From Cladorhizidae sp. MBARI D1340-BT2 (Eukaryota > Porifera > Demospongiae > Poecilosclerida > Cladorhizidae), in the NCBI GenBank assembly GCA_028752905.1, contig JAQNBH010000014.1, positions 30,714,276-30,778,275 of the forward strand: a stretch of DNA of 64,000 nucleotides, read 5' to 3'. Below are positions 42,801 to 50,465 of this stretch, one piece after another. Numbering within the stretch: the first letter of the stretch is position 1; each line of letters opens with the position of its first letter. Made by a program: the position numbers and the translations under genes. The notes under the pieces are model-generated. The model did no database searches, was not told the origin of the DNA, and worked only from the letters and a program-made list of their open reading frames with translations.

Positions 42801-45800
42801 ACACAGTGAACATTCACCACTCTTCAAATGTGGCACCTCATCCAGCACTTTCCTTTGCTGCTTCTTGCTCATGGTCAAAGCAGAAGGCGAGGCTAGAGAC
42901 CGCCTCAAAATAGAAAAGAGATTATTAATATCCATGCGAGCTCAAGGTCGATGGTGGGCATTGTGAAGAGGTGGTGGGTGTGACTTCAGCTAACACTTCC
43001 AGTCCCAAAGTGTTTGGACAACTGGCACCCACAACATCATAACCACCTGACCACGTACATGCTGTAATTAGCCCAGGGCTGCTGTAAGCATCTACAGGTG
43101 CAGACTCAGAGATCGTTCGAACATATTTGAACCCTATTTGAACCCATGTGCCAAACATTGGATATTTTTTAAACCTGTGCTAACTCAGCAGATTCTGTTT
43201 TATAGAAGTCATAAATATTTATTTCCGGTATATATCGTTTGTGATTTGTTTGGGATCCTTCTCAGAGAGAGGCATTAACTGGGAGGTATGTGGAACACAG
43301 CCAGTCGATGGTTTTGTAGTCGTCCTTCTCCATAAAACAAAGAAAGAAATTTTAAAATAAATAAAAATTTCTCCAACTGTCAAATGGGATCCCAGATCGT
43401 GATTTCTAGTCTGATAGCTGAAGAAGCACAAGAGATTTTTTTATTTTAAGGCGAACAATCGCACCTGAGGACATGAAAGGTCTCTTCCTGGCCTTTACAG
43501 CTGTTCCTGGAAGCCATTTTGCCGATGAAAGCTGTACAGGCACCTACAGTATGCTTGCCTGGAATCACTCTGTCTGAGGAGAGCTGAACAGGCACCTATG
43601 CTTACCTGCCTGAATCGCTTGTGCTTCAAAAAGTAGGTGCTCTTTGATGGATTTCCTTGCTGTAAGTTTTTCTCTAGACATACAGAGACATGGTAATGCG
43701 TAGCTATGGTAATGCGTAGCTATGGTAATGCGTAGCTATGGTAATGCGTAGCTGTGGTTTGCTCACCTCAATGGAGCCGATTCTTATACCAAACCGCAGC
43801 TCATAATACTTGTGCATGAATAACATGAAAAGTTTATCCTTGGAATGATAGCTGCAGCTGTTGGCACATGTAGAACTGTCTGTTATAAAATACCAGAAGT
43901 AAGGTCAGCTCCCAATCAGTTAATAATGTTTCAATTGATATACCCATGTCATCTTCACTGTGATGAATTGATGACTGCCCTGGTCATCTTCAGTGTGATG
44001 AATGGATGACTTCCCTGGTCATCTTCAGTGTGATGAATTGATGACTGCCCTGGTCATCTTCAGTGTGATGAATGGATGACTTCCCTGGTCATCTTCAGTG
44101 TGATGAATGGATGACTTCCCTGGTCATCTTCAGTGTGATGAATGGATGACTTCCCTGGTCATCTTCAGTGTGATGAATGGATGACTTCCCTGATCATCTT
44201 CAGTGTGATGAATTGATGACTGCCCTGGTCATCTTCAGTGTGATGAATGGATGACTGCCCTGGTCATCTTCAGTGTGATGAATTGATGACTGCCCTGGTC
44301 ATCTTCAGTGTGATGAATTGATGACTGCCCTGGTCATCTTCAGTGTGATGAATTGATGACTGCCTTGGTCATCTTCAGTGTGATGAATGGATGACTTCCC
44401 TGGTCATCTTCAGTGTGATGAATGGATGACTTCCCTGGTCATCTTCAGTGTGATGAATTGATGACTGCCCTGGTCGTCTTCAGTGTGATGAATTGATGAC
44501 TGCCCTGGTCATCTTCAGTGTGATGAATTGATGACTGCCCTGGTCATCTTCAGTGTGATGAATGGATGACTTCCCTGGTCATCTTCAGTGTGATGAATTG
44601 ATGACTGCCCTGGTCATCTTCAGTGTGATGAATGGATGACTTCCCTGGTCATCTTCAGTGTGATGAATGGATGACTTCCCTGGTCATCTTCAGTGTGATG
44701 AATGGATGACTTCCCTGGTCATCTTCAGTGTGATGAATGGATGACTTCCCTGATCATCTTCAGTGTGATGAATTGATGACTGCCCTGGTCATCTTCAGTG
44801 TGATGAATGGATGACTGCCCTGGTCATCTTCAGTGTGATGAATTGATGACTGCCCTGGTCATCTTCAGTGTGATGAATTGATGACTGCCCTGGTCATCTT
44901 CAGTGTGATGAATTGATGACTGCCTTGGTCATCTTCAGTGTGATGAATGGATGACTTCCCTGGTCATCTTCAGTGTGATGAATGGATGACTTCCCTGGTC
45001 ATCTTCAGTGTGATGAATTGATGACTGCCCTGGTCGTCTTCAGTGTGATGAATTGATGACTGCCCTGGTCATCTTCAGTGTGATGAATTGATGACTGCCC
45101 TGGTCATCTTCAGTGTGATGAATGGATGACTTCCCTGGTCATCTTCGTGTGATGAATGGATGACTTCCCTGGTCATCTTCAGTGTGATGAATGGATGACT
45201 TCCCTGGTCATCTTCAGTGTGATATTGGACCGCCCACACGAGGTAATGTTCTTGAACTGATAAGCTAACAAGTGCTCAAAGAAAGCCGCATGCATGCATG
45301 CGTGCGTGCGTGCATCTGAGCAGGAGGAGGTCGGAGATGTGGATAAAGCAACACAAGCAAACATGCGTGAAAGGAGAGCTGAGGAAATCTTCTATCGCTG
45401 AGCATGCAACCAACCACCTTGGCAGTGGATAGAGCCTGCAGATGCAGGCAACTGCTTGTGAAGGAGGTGCTGCACCCACCTCCAACTCAAGTATCATGAT
45501 GTGGGTGGAGCTATGATTGTTGGATAACAACACCCAGGACTATGCACATGAAATCACGACACGGCATGGATCATGTGCACAACATGTGACCTTCCCTATT
45601 CTTCCCCTCGTGGATCATTGCAATACCGTCCTGAATAGCATGTTGTTGAAACATTGGCCAGATCATCATGTGAGCAAGTAAAATGAGGCTAGATCATCAT
45701 GTGAGCAGGTAAAATGAGGCTAGATCATCATGTGAGCAGGTAAAATGAGGCTAGATCATCATGTGAGCAGGTAAAGTGAGGCTAGATCATCATGTGAGCA

Positions 45801-48800
45801 GGTAAAAAGAGATTTTAACTATTAACTGATTGAACTCCGGCTCTATTCGTGGTTTGTTGTAATAATTGTATTATTAGCTATAACTTAATTTCCCAAACAT
45901 AGTATACCCATGACTGCAGTTTGGTATAAGAATAAGCTCAATTGATGCAGGAAAACCAAAGCTACACAGCGCTACGTCGCCATATATCTACAACAAAACC
46001 TACAGCTAAGGATCCATCAGGAGCGCTTCATCGCTCAAGAGTAAAGGAATTCAGAAAAGTAGCAAAAACCAGGAAGAGACCTTTCACGAAGGAACTTGCG
46101 ATCGACAGCCATTAAAATAAAGGGGGGGTGAATTTTATATATAATAACCTTCTCAATAATCAACTTGAAATTGTCTCTCGAGGTTTCGACTAGATGCTCT
46201 AGCCTTATTCCTGATGAAGGCTAGTCGAAACATCGAGAGAATATAAAATAGAAGTTCAAGTTGATTACTGAGAAGGCTATTGTAATGTCAAGTGAGAGTT
46301 CTTTGAGACTTTAATTTCACTCACTTGCACTTATGATATTAATTAGCTACATATGGATAGGCCTACATGCACATACACACACACACACACACATTACATG
46401 CACACACACACACCACACACACAACATTACATGCACGCACACCACACACACACAACATTACATGCACACACACACACCAAGTGCTACATGCACACAGATA
46501 CACCACACACACACACACACACACATTACATATGCACACACACACACACCACACACACACCATCACATGCACACACACACACAAACACCACAACATGCAC
46601 ACACCACTACATGCACCCACCACATACACATGTGTGTGTGAATTATGCATACCTTGATGATGGTGAATGAGCGTTTTCTCCACTCATAAAGCTGCAGTTT
46701 CTTCTTTGTGGCCAGACAAAGACGGAGCTCGCGGTTGAACCCAACCTGACCTCGTAACTTCTGCCAGTCTACAGCAAAGTGGGAGGTGCCTCTCGAGCGT
46801 GCTATGTGTCCCATGATGAAGAAGGTGTCCAGGTCTGCATAGAAAACCTCGCTGTCTGAGAGACCCAGAAATATACCACACTCCGGTATCACAGCCAACT
46901 AGTGCAGACAAATGACACACCCATCAGACACACCCACCACACAACACGAATAAAAAAACATGTAAAATGGATTGCTCTGCGAGTATGATTCACAAAAGTG
47001 CATTTTCAGAAGTAGACCCTTTACCAATCACATACACAACCTGATTCCAAATTCATCAATGGACATGGGTATGACTTGGATAGAAGGCTAGGGGGTGATG
47101 ACTTTGAACTTTGGATATCCTCACATACCCAAGGAATGTCCAATGTATGTATGCATACCCTATAAACACATGTATGCTTAACCTATACACACATGTATTC
47201 ATACCTTCTACACACAATGTACGCACACACTATACACATGATACTTTATAGACACATGTATGCAATCACTTGTATGCATACACCTGCATACACCCCCACA
47301 GTTCCACTATATTACCCAGACCAATTATTGAGATTAAAAATGTCTGGCTAAACTTTAAAAAAAGTGTACAGCCAACCCCATGTCCTACTACATGTAGGTG
47401 CGAGCTCTGGTGCATGGCACACCAACACCAGCTATGGCACACCAACACCAGCTCTGGTGCATGATACACCAACACCAGCTCTGGTGCATGGCACACCAAC
47501 ACCAGCTCTGGTGCATGGCACACCAACACCAGCTCTGGTGCATGTCACACCAACACCAGCTCTGGTGCATGGCACACCAACACCAGCTCTGGTGCATGAT
47601 ACACCAACACCAGCTCTGGTGCATGTCACACCAACACCAGCTCTGGTGCATGGCACACCAACACCAGCTCTGGTGCATGACACACCAACACCAGCTCTGG
47701 TGCATGGCACACCAACACCAGCTCTGGTGCATGTCACACCAACACCAGCTCTGGTGCATGGCACACCAACACCAGCTCTGGTGCATGGCACACCAACACC
47801 AGCTCTGGTGCATGACACACCAACACCAGCTCTGGTGCATGGCACACCAACACCAGCTCTGGTGCATGTCACACCAACACCAGCTCTGGTGCATGGCACA
47901 CCAACACCAGCTCTGGTGCATGACACACCAACACCAGCTCTGGTGCATGTCACACCAACACCAGCTCTGGTGCATGGCACACCAACACCAGCTCTGGTGC
48001 ATGACACACCAACACCAGCTCTGGTGCATGGCACACCAACACCAGCTCTGGTGCATGGCACACCAACACCAGCTCTGGTGCATGTCACACCAACACCAGC
48101 TCTGGTGCATGTCACACCAACACCAGCTCTGGTGCATGACACACCAACACCAGCTCTGGTGCATGACACACCAACACCAGCTCTGGTGCATGACACACCA
48201 ACACCAGCTCTGGTGCATGGCACACCAACACCAGCTCTGGTGCATGGCACACCAACACCAGCTCTGGTGCATGTCACACCAACACCAGCTCTGGTGCATG
48301 CCACACCAACACCAGCTCTGGTGCATGACTCACCAAAACCAGCTCTGGTGTATGATACACCAACACCAGCTCTGGTGCATGACTCACCAACACCAGCTCT
48401 GGTGTATGATACACCAAAACCAGCTCTGGTGCATGTCACACCAACACCAGCTCTGGTGCATGTCACACCAACACCAGCTCTGGTGCATGGCACACCAACA
48501 CCAGCTCTGGTGCATGATACACCAACACCAGCTCTGGTGCATGTCACACCAACACCAGCTCTGGTGCATGGCACACCAACACCAGCTCTGGTGCATGGCA
48601 CACCAACACCAGCTCTGGTGCATGATACACCAACACCAGCTCTGGTGCATGACTCACCAAAACCAGCTCTGGTGTATGATACACCAACACCAGCTCTGGT
48701 GCATGACTCACCAACACCAGCTCTGGTGTATGATACACCAAAACCAGCTCTGGTGCATGTCACACCAACACCAGCTCTGGTGCATGTCACACCAACACCA

Positions 48801-50177
48801 GCTCTGGTGCATGGCACACCAACACCAGCTCTGGTGCATGATACACCAACACCAGCTCTGGTGCATGTCACACCAACACCAGCTCTGGTGCATGGCACAC
48901 CAACACCAGCTCTGGTGCATGGCACACCAACACCAGCTCTGGTGCATGATACACCAACACCAGCTCTGGTGCATGATACACCAACACCAGTGCTGCAACC
49001 ATGACACTCAAGGGGAGCATCTACCCACCTGTGTGATTTGCTTAGAAGTGAACTTCTTCAAGGTCTTGGAGAGGTTGGCCGTGGGGTCGTGGTAGTCAGA
49101 GACCTTCAGCTGGTAAACCAGAAGATGTGCTTCATTTTTGTTACTTATAGTGCTAATCATGAACCAGTTACCTGAGGGGGGGTAAGGAGAAGGCATGTGA
49201 GGGTGGCTAGATAGAGTCTCCCTTTTTTCATATGCACAAAATAACATGATTCTGATATTCATTTCTTAGAGCCAGTGTAATGTTGGTCCAGTGTGTGTCA
49301 CCATGCTATTGTCAACGTACTCAAACCTGCCTCCATCCAGTGTGGTGTAAGTCCAGTGTGTCCCCCCCATAGAGCTATTATCAGCCTACTTCAACCTGCT
49401 TCCACCCAGTTTGATGTTGGTCCAGTGTGTGTCCCCATAGAACCATTGTCAACTTACTTCAACCTGCCTCATCGCATCGCAGTGTGGTGTTGGTCCATTG
49501 CATAGCTATTGTCAACCTGCCTCAACCCAGTGTGGTGTTGGTCCAGTGTTTGTCCTAGAGCCAATGTCAACTTACTTCAACCTGCCTCATTACAGTGTAG
49601 TGTTGGTCCAGTGTATGTCCCCTAAGTGTATGTCCCCTAAGAGCCATTGTTGACCTGCCTCAACCTGGTGTGGTATTGGTCCAGTGAGTGTCCCCATAGA
49701 GCTATACCTACTTCAACCTGCCTCATCTTGGTGTGATATTTGTCTAGTGTGTGTCCCATACCCAGTGTGATGTTGTAAGTATGTGCCTGCATAGTTATTG
49801 TCAACTTGTCAACTGCAGTGTTGCTTAAAATATTAAAATTGTTTGTATCATGGTGCCAAGCAAAACTCTGAAACACTAGGTCAAACAGTCAAACAGCTAT
49901 GCAGTGACTGTGCCCTATTGTCCACAATTTTGAAAGAGATACTATTGAGACTATCACAACCGAGTTCAAGACTTAACGAGTTGTGTTATAGATTTATAAT
50001 TGATGAGGCATGCACAATCTTCGCTGAATATTTCATTTTACACCAATATTCAGCAGAAAAGTTCGATAAGCTTTCTATTTAATGCCCATTATATATTAAC
50101 TTACCCCATGTTGCAAGCGCACATATTTTCAAGGGCAGCTTGTCCACTATTTTATGGAGCTCAAAAGCATCATACAT
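32254..50177 (-). CDS. VPS39: Vam6/VPS39-like HOPS subunit, exons 1-12 (C-terminus not found)
   Basis: VPS39 is a HOPS subunit that tethers late endosomes and lysosomes through Rab7. Exons (minus strand): 50177-50105, 49171-49029, 46898-46653, 41776-41684, 41478-41262, 40291-40090, 39340-39211, 37665-37364, 35291-35147, 35057-34921, 32581-32459, 32365-32254. All have GT-AG ends and the phases agree except in exon 5, which is one base short. It starts MYDAFELHKIVDKLPLKIC, close to the family N-terminus. The CNH domain (residues ~1-270) carries ATKKKLQLYEW and TPRAMAWVGENL. Then come helical repeats (FKFEESLKNYLEI, MNVIGLYPNL), the Vps39_1 region (IDTTLLKCYIK, ERVLRSESHYKELIDLYQSK) and the clathrin-like region (ALRIFTEDVLEVKLLPRDKV). 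About 641 codons are visible; animal VPS39 is near 880, so the C-terminal third with its Cys motif is missing here. Confidence 0.95.
32459..32581 (-). CDS. VPS39: VPS39 exon 11
   Basis: 41 codons (ALRIFTEDVLEVKLLPRDKV to VIPYL). Acceptor CCCCACAG, donor GTGAGT. Confidence 0.95.
32640..34165 (+). repeat. 69-bp minisatellite, VPS39 intron 10
   Basis: About 22 copies of a 69-bp unit that includes TTGGTCCAGTGTGTGTCCCC and ATAGAGCTATTGTCAACCTA. Related arrays occur inverted at 39400-40015 and direct at 49265-49770. Because 69 is a multiple of 3 and the unit lacks stops in some frames, spurious open frames of about 100 codons appear. Confidence 0.95.
34222..34269. repeat. TG microsatellite
   Basis: About 24 consecutive TG dinucleotides in VPS39 intron 10. 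Confidence 0.95.
34314..34606. mobile_element. Fold-back MITE in VPS39 intron 10
   Basis: About 290 bp, mostly one imperfect hairpin: GCTGGCCGAGTGTTGC on the left matches GCAACACTCGGCCAGC on the right, with further pairing through CACTCAACAAAGATGGACA / TGTCCATCTTGGTTGAGTG and ATTGGTCC / GGACCAAT, meeting at TAGAAAAGTTCTA. Confidence 0.75.
34921..35057 (-). CDS. VPS39: VPS39 exon 10
   Basis: LQLLHQFSSGPNSPL and LNDLGAKYLDLILDNSIWVI. Acceptor CCAACAG, donor GTGGGT. Confidence 0.93.
35147..35291 (-). CDS. VPS39: VPS39 exon 9
   Basis: TGNNTLIGSLVRLPDNYLHL to LYQSKGKHKK. Acceptor AATTTCAG, donor GTGGGT. Confidence 0.93.
35620..35940 (+). pseudogene. Penelope-like element fragment (GIY-YIG C-terminus)
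   Basis: A readable stretch LAIAEDAWEKGHPILWEEAT followed by QKELLVKEVLHI and DLPGCWGATLKSL matches the C-terminal endonuclease end of Penelope-like retroelements. No reverse transcriptase part is nearby. It lies in VPS39 intron 8, antisense to the gene. The function is lost. Confidence 0.55.
36230..36535. repeat. 21-bp minisatellite
   Basis: About 14 copies of ATGTATTTATAGTTATCAGT(T), some shortened or with AAATG variants. Confidence 0.95.
36645..37120. repeat. ATT trinucleotide tracts
   Basis: Long runs of ATT (36654-36690, 36720-36798, 36828-36890), then degenerate TTAGATGTTATTATTA units. In VPS39 intron 8. Confidence 0.95.
37364..37665 (-). CDS. VPS39: VPS39 exon 8
   Basis: MNVIGLYPNLVPGD to LQLIDTTLLKCYIK. 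Acceptor CTCCCAG, donor GTGGGA. Confidence 0.95.
37672..37930. repeat. Polypurine minisatellite
   Basis: GAGGAGGGAGGGGTGAGAG-like units, almost purely purine on the plus strand, directly at the acceptor of VPS39 exon 8; on the sense strand it is an extended polypyrimidine tract. Confidence 0.9.
37931..38900. other. VPS39 intron 7, no gene seen
   Basis: Unremarkable intron sequence. It holds a tandem of TCTGTCTGTCCGAYACTTTG (38549-38600) and a C-run near 38859-38870. No splice-bounded coding segment was recognised. Confidence 0.4.
38945..39160. repeat. GT/GA-rich low-complexity repeat
   Basis: Units like GTGTGTAGTGTGAGAGAGAG, about ten imperfect copies, within VPS39 intron 7. Confidence 0.9.
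39211..39340 (-). CDS. VPS39: VPS39 exon 7
   Basis: Helical repeat (LAFHQFTQFKFEESLKNYLE). Acceptor CCACTAG, donor GTGAGT. Confidence 0.93.
39400..40015 (-). repeat. 69-bp minisatellite, inverted, VPS39 intron 6
   Basis: About nine copies of the same 69-bp family as at 32640-34165 but on the opposite strand (GGGGACACACACTGGACCAA, then CACACTGGGTGGAGGCAGGT). Confidence 0.95.
40090..40291 (-). CDS. VPS39: VPS39 exon 6
   Basis: End of the CNH domain (GIEVRAYEQKIHVQSIRPTS) and the following helix (LSCIEQKQFELASSIA). Acceptor TTCTTAG, donor GTAAGT. Confidence 0.95.
40300..40340. repeat. Short purine tract
   Basis: AG-rich tract at the acceptor of VPS39 exon 6; polypyrimidine on the sense strand, as expected for a splice acceptor. 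Confidence 0.6.
40980..41055 (+). ncRNA. Hammerhead-like motif, Penelope-associated (tentative)
   Basis: CTGATGA at 40984-40990, a short possible stem (TAGA/TCTA), then CGAAA, as in a hammerhead core, followed by a conserved tail TTGATTATTGAGAAGGT shared with copies near 46200, 58880 and 60345. The stem next to the core lacks the usual G:C pair, so activity is doubtful. Confidence 0.3.
41056..41175. repeat. AT/GATA microsatellites
   Basis: TATATA runs and GATA repeats in VPS39 intron 5. Confidence 0.9.
41262..41478 (-). CDS. VPS39: VPS39 exon 5, one-base frameshift
   Basis: CNH domain. Reads MDGDSKELFTIGTTRTEP to VVLQDDRQAVL, then must change frame to continue with family-like SINWSEMPSAVEHVQPYIVA. 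It is 217 bases long where 218 are needed for the phase of exon 6. The lost base lies at about 41364-41370. Confidence 0.9.
41684..41776 (-). CDS. VPS39: VPS39 exon 4
   Basis: 31 codons (SDLNFSDTPRAMAWVGENL). Acceptor CTGTGCAG, donor GTAAGT. Confidence 0.95.
41998..42156. repeat. 51-bp minisatellite
   Basis: Three copies containing GTGGTACATGTGGTGCCCAT and AGGACGAGGACATCCGCAAG in VPS39 intron 3. Confidence 0.9.
42160..43660. other. VPS39 intron 3 interior, no gene seen
   Basis: Contains a CAA/CAG-rich tract (42465-42570) and a degenerate copy of the ATGATGAAGGCTAG tail (42580-42655). The open frames at 42691-42966 have no splice or family support. Confidence 0.4.
43690..43760. repeat. 16-bp minisatellite
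   Basis: About four to five copies of GGTAATGCGTAGCTAT. Confidence 0.9.
43945..45222. repeat. 35-bp minisatellite with 560-bp higher-order period
   Basis: About 36 copies of a unit containing CATCTTCAGTGTGATGAAT, with two main variants (TTGATGACTGCCC and TGGATGACTTCCC). Rare variants recur exactly 560 bp (16 units) apart: TGCCTTGG at 44361 and 44921, GGTCGTCTT near 44472 and 45032, CTGATCATC near 44190 and 44750. Confidence 0.95.
45270..45540 (+). pseudogene. Second Penelope-like fragment
   Basis: In different frames one reads GELRKSSIAEHATNH, then DRACRCRQLLVKEVLH, matching the C-terminal endonuclease end of Penelope-like elements. Frameshifted and short. Confidence 0.5.
45655..45805. repeat. 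31-bp minisatellite
   Basis: Five copies of a unit containing GATCATCATGTGAGCAGGTA. Confidence 0.95.
46145..46290. repeat. Head-to-head copy of Penelope-type tail with hammerhead-like core
   Basis: An inverted copy (TCTCTCGAGGTTTCGACTAG, from 46172) is followed by a direct copy CTGATGAAGGCTAGTCGAAA (46211-46230) with the tail CATCGAGAGAATA. It lies about 650 bp downstream of the Penelope-like fragment at 45270. Confidence 0.45.
46368..46640. repeat. CA-rich low-complexity repeat
   Basis: ACACACAC runs interspersed with CATTACATGCACA in VPS39 intron 3. Spurious His/Thr-rich open frames arise from it. Confidence 0.95.
46653..46898 (-). CDS. VPS39: VPS39 exon 3
   Basis: 82 codons of the CNH domain, including LRLCLATKKKLQLYEWRKRS. 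Acceptor CACTAG, donor GTATGC. Confidence 0.95.
46899..47395. other. VPS39 intron 2, left part
   Basis: Degenerate TGTATGCATACC-type repeats at 47140-47290. No coding segment was recognised. Confidence 0.4.
47398..49003. repeat. 27-bp minisatellite with dyad and 324-bp higher-order period
   Basis: About 59 copies of a unit containing CACCAACACCAGCTCTGGTG, whose CACCAG-CT-CTGGTG core is a hairpin. Units differ mainly after GCATG (GCAC, ATAC, TCAC, ACAC). A 12-unit block recurs 324 bp apart at 48327 and 48651. Being 27 bp long and stop-free, it is open in several frames on both strands for up to 565 codons. It lies in VPS39 intron 2, so these frames are not taken as genes. Confidence 0.95.
49029..49171 (-). 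CDS. VPS39: VPS39 exon 2
   Basis: First blades of the CNH propeller (NKNEAHLLVYQLKVSDY). Acceptor CCCCTCAG, donor GTGGGT. Confidence 0.93.
49265..49770 (+). repeat. 69-bp minisatellite family, degenerate, VPS39 intron 1
   Basis: About seven diverged copies (TGTTGGTCCAGTGTGTGTCC, CCTACTTCAACCTGC), in the same orientation as 32640-34165. Confidence 0.9.
50105..50177 (-). CDS. VPS39: VPS39 exon 1
   Basis: Start codon at 50177. Encodes 24 codons plus one base; ends ACATGGG before donor GTAAGT. The G joins GT of exon 2 to give glycine (ATWG-NWFM). Confidence 0.9.
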
Positions 50178-50397
50178 ATTGGGAACCGCTGCTAACTTCC
50201 AGCTTTCTTCACACTCGACGTCGATTTACACATCTAGCTCCTCCTCCCAGCCAGAAACCGGAGATTTACAGAGGGGCCCGAGTTTTTACGAGGTCCATAG
50301 CCGGAGGTTTCGAAGCGAAATATACGGAACAATCGGAACCGGCTACTGTCGCGTAGGTTGTTATGGAAACTGCATAACAGGAGAATGTTGCCAAGTA
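50178..50397. promoter_or_regulatory. Bidirectional VPS39/SPATA17 promoter region
   Basis: Only 220 bases separate the two divergent start codons. I see no TATA box. It contains the palindrome TCGACGTCGA (50215-50224) and an X-box (50357-50370). The region must hold both 5' leaders unless non-coding first exons exist. Confidence 0.65.
50357..50370 (+). promoter_or_regulatory. RFX X-box match
   Basis: GTTGTTATGGAAAC fits the X-box consensus RYYRYY-N(1-3)-RRNRAC in full, 27 bases before the SPATA17 ATG. RFX factors drive ciliary genes in animals, and SPATA17 belongs to the ciliary/sperm set. Confidence 0.55.
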
Positions 50398-50465
50398 ATG
50401 GCTTATTTTACAAATCTCTGGGCTAACAGATACGAAACGCTTGATATAGTCATCCAACATGCTAT
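50398..50465 (+). CDS. SPATA17: SPATA17 exon 1 (coding part)
   Basis: 22 codons plus two bases; donor GTAAGA. The 88-bp intron 1 ends in a CT-rich tract and CAG. Confidence 0.75.

Noticed and set aside
43945..45222. CRISPR-like array of 35-bp repeats
   Set aside because: The units are directly adjacent with no unique spacers, and the context is an animal intron.
46333..46683. His/Thr-rich and Cys/Val-rich frames
   Set aside because: Translations of CA-dinucleotide repeats in VPS39 intron 3.
47364..49095. Open frames of about 500-565 codons on both strands
   Set aside because: They are produced by the stop-free 27-bp array in VPS39 intron 2; competing frames are equally open.
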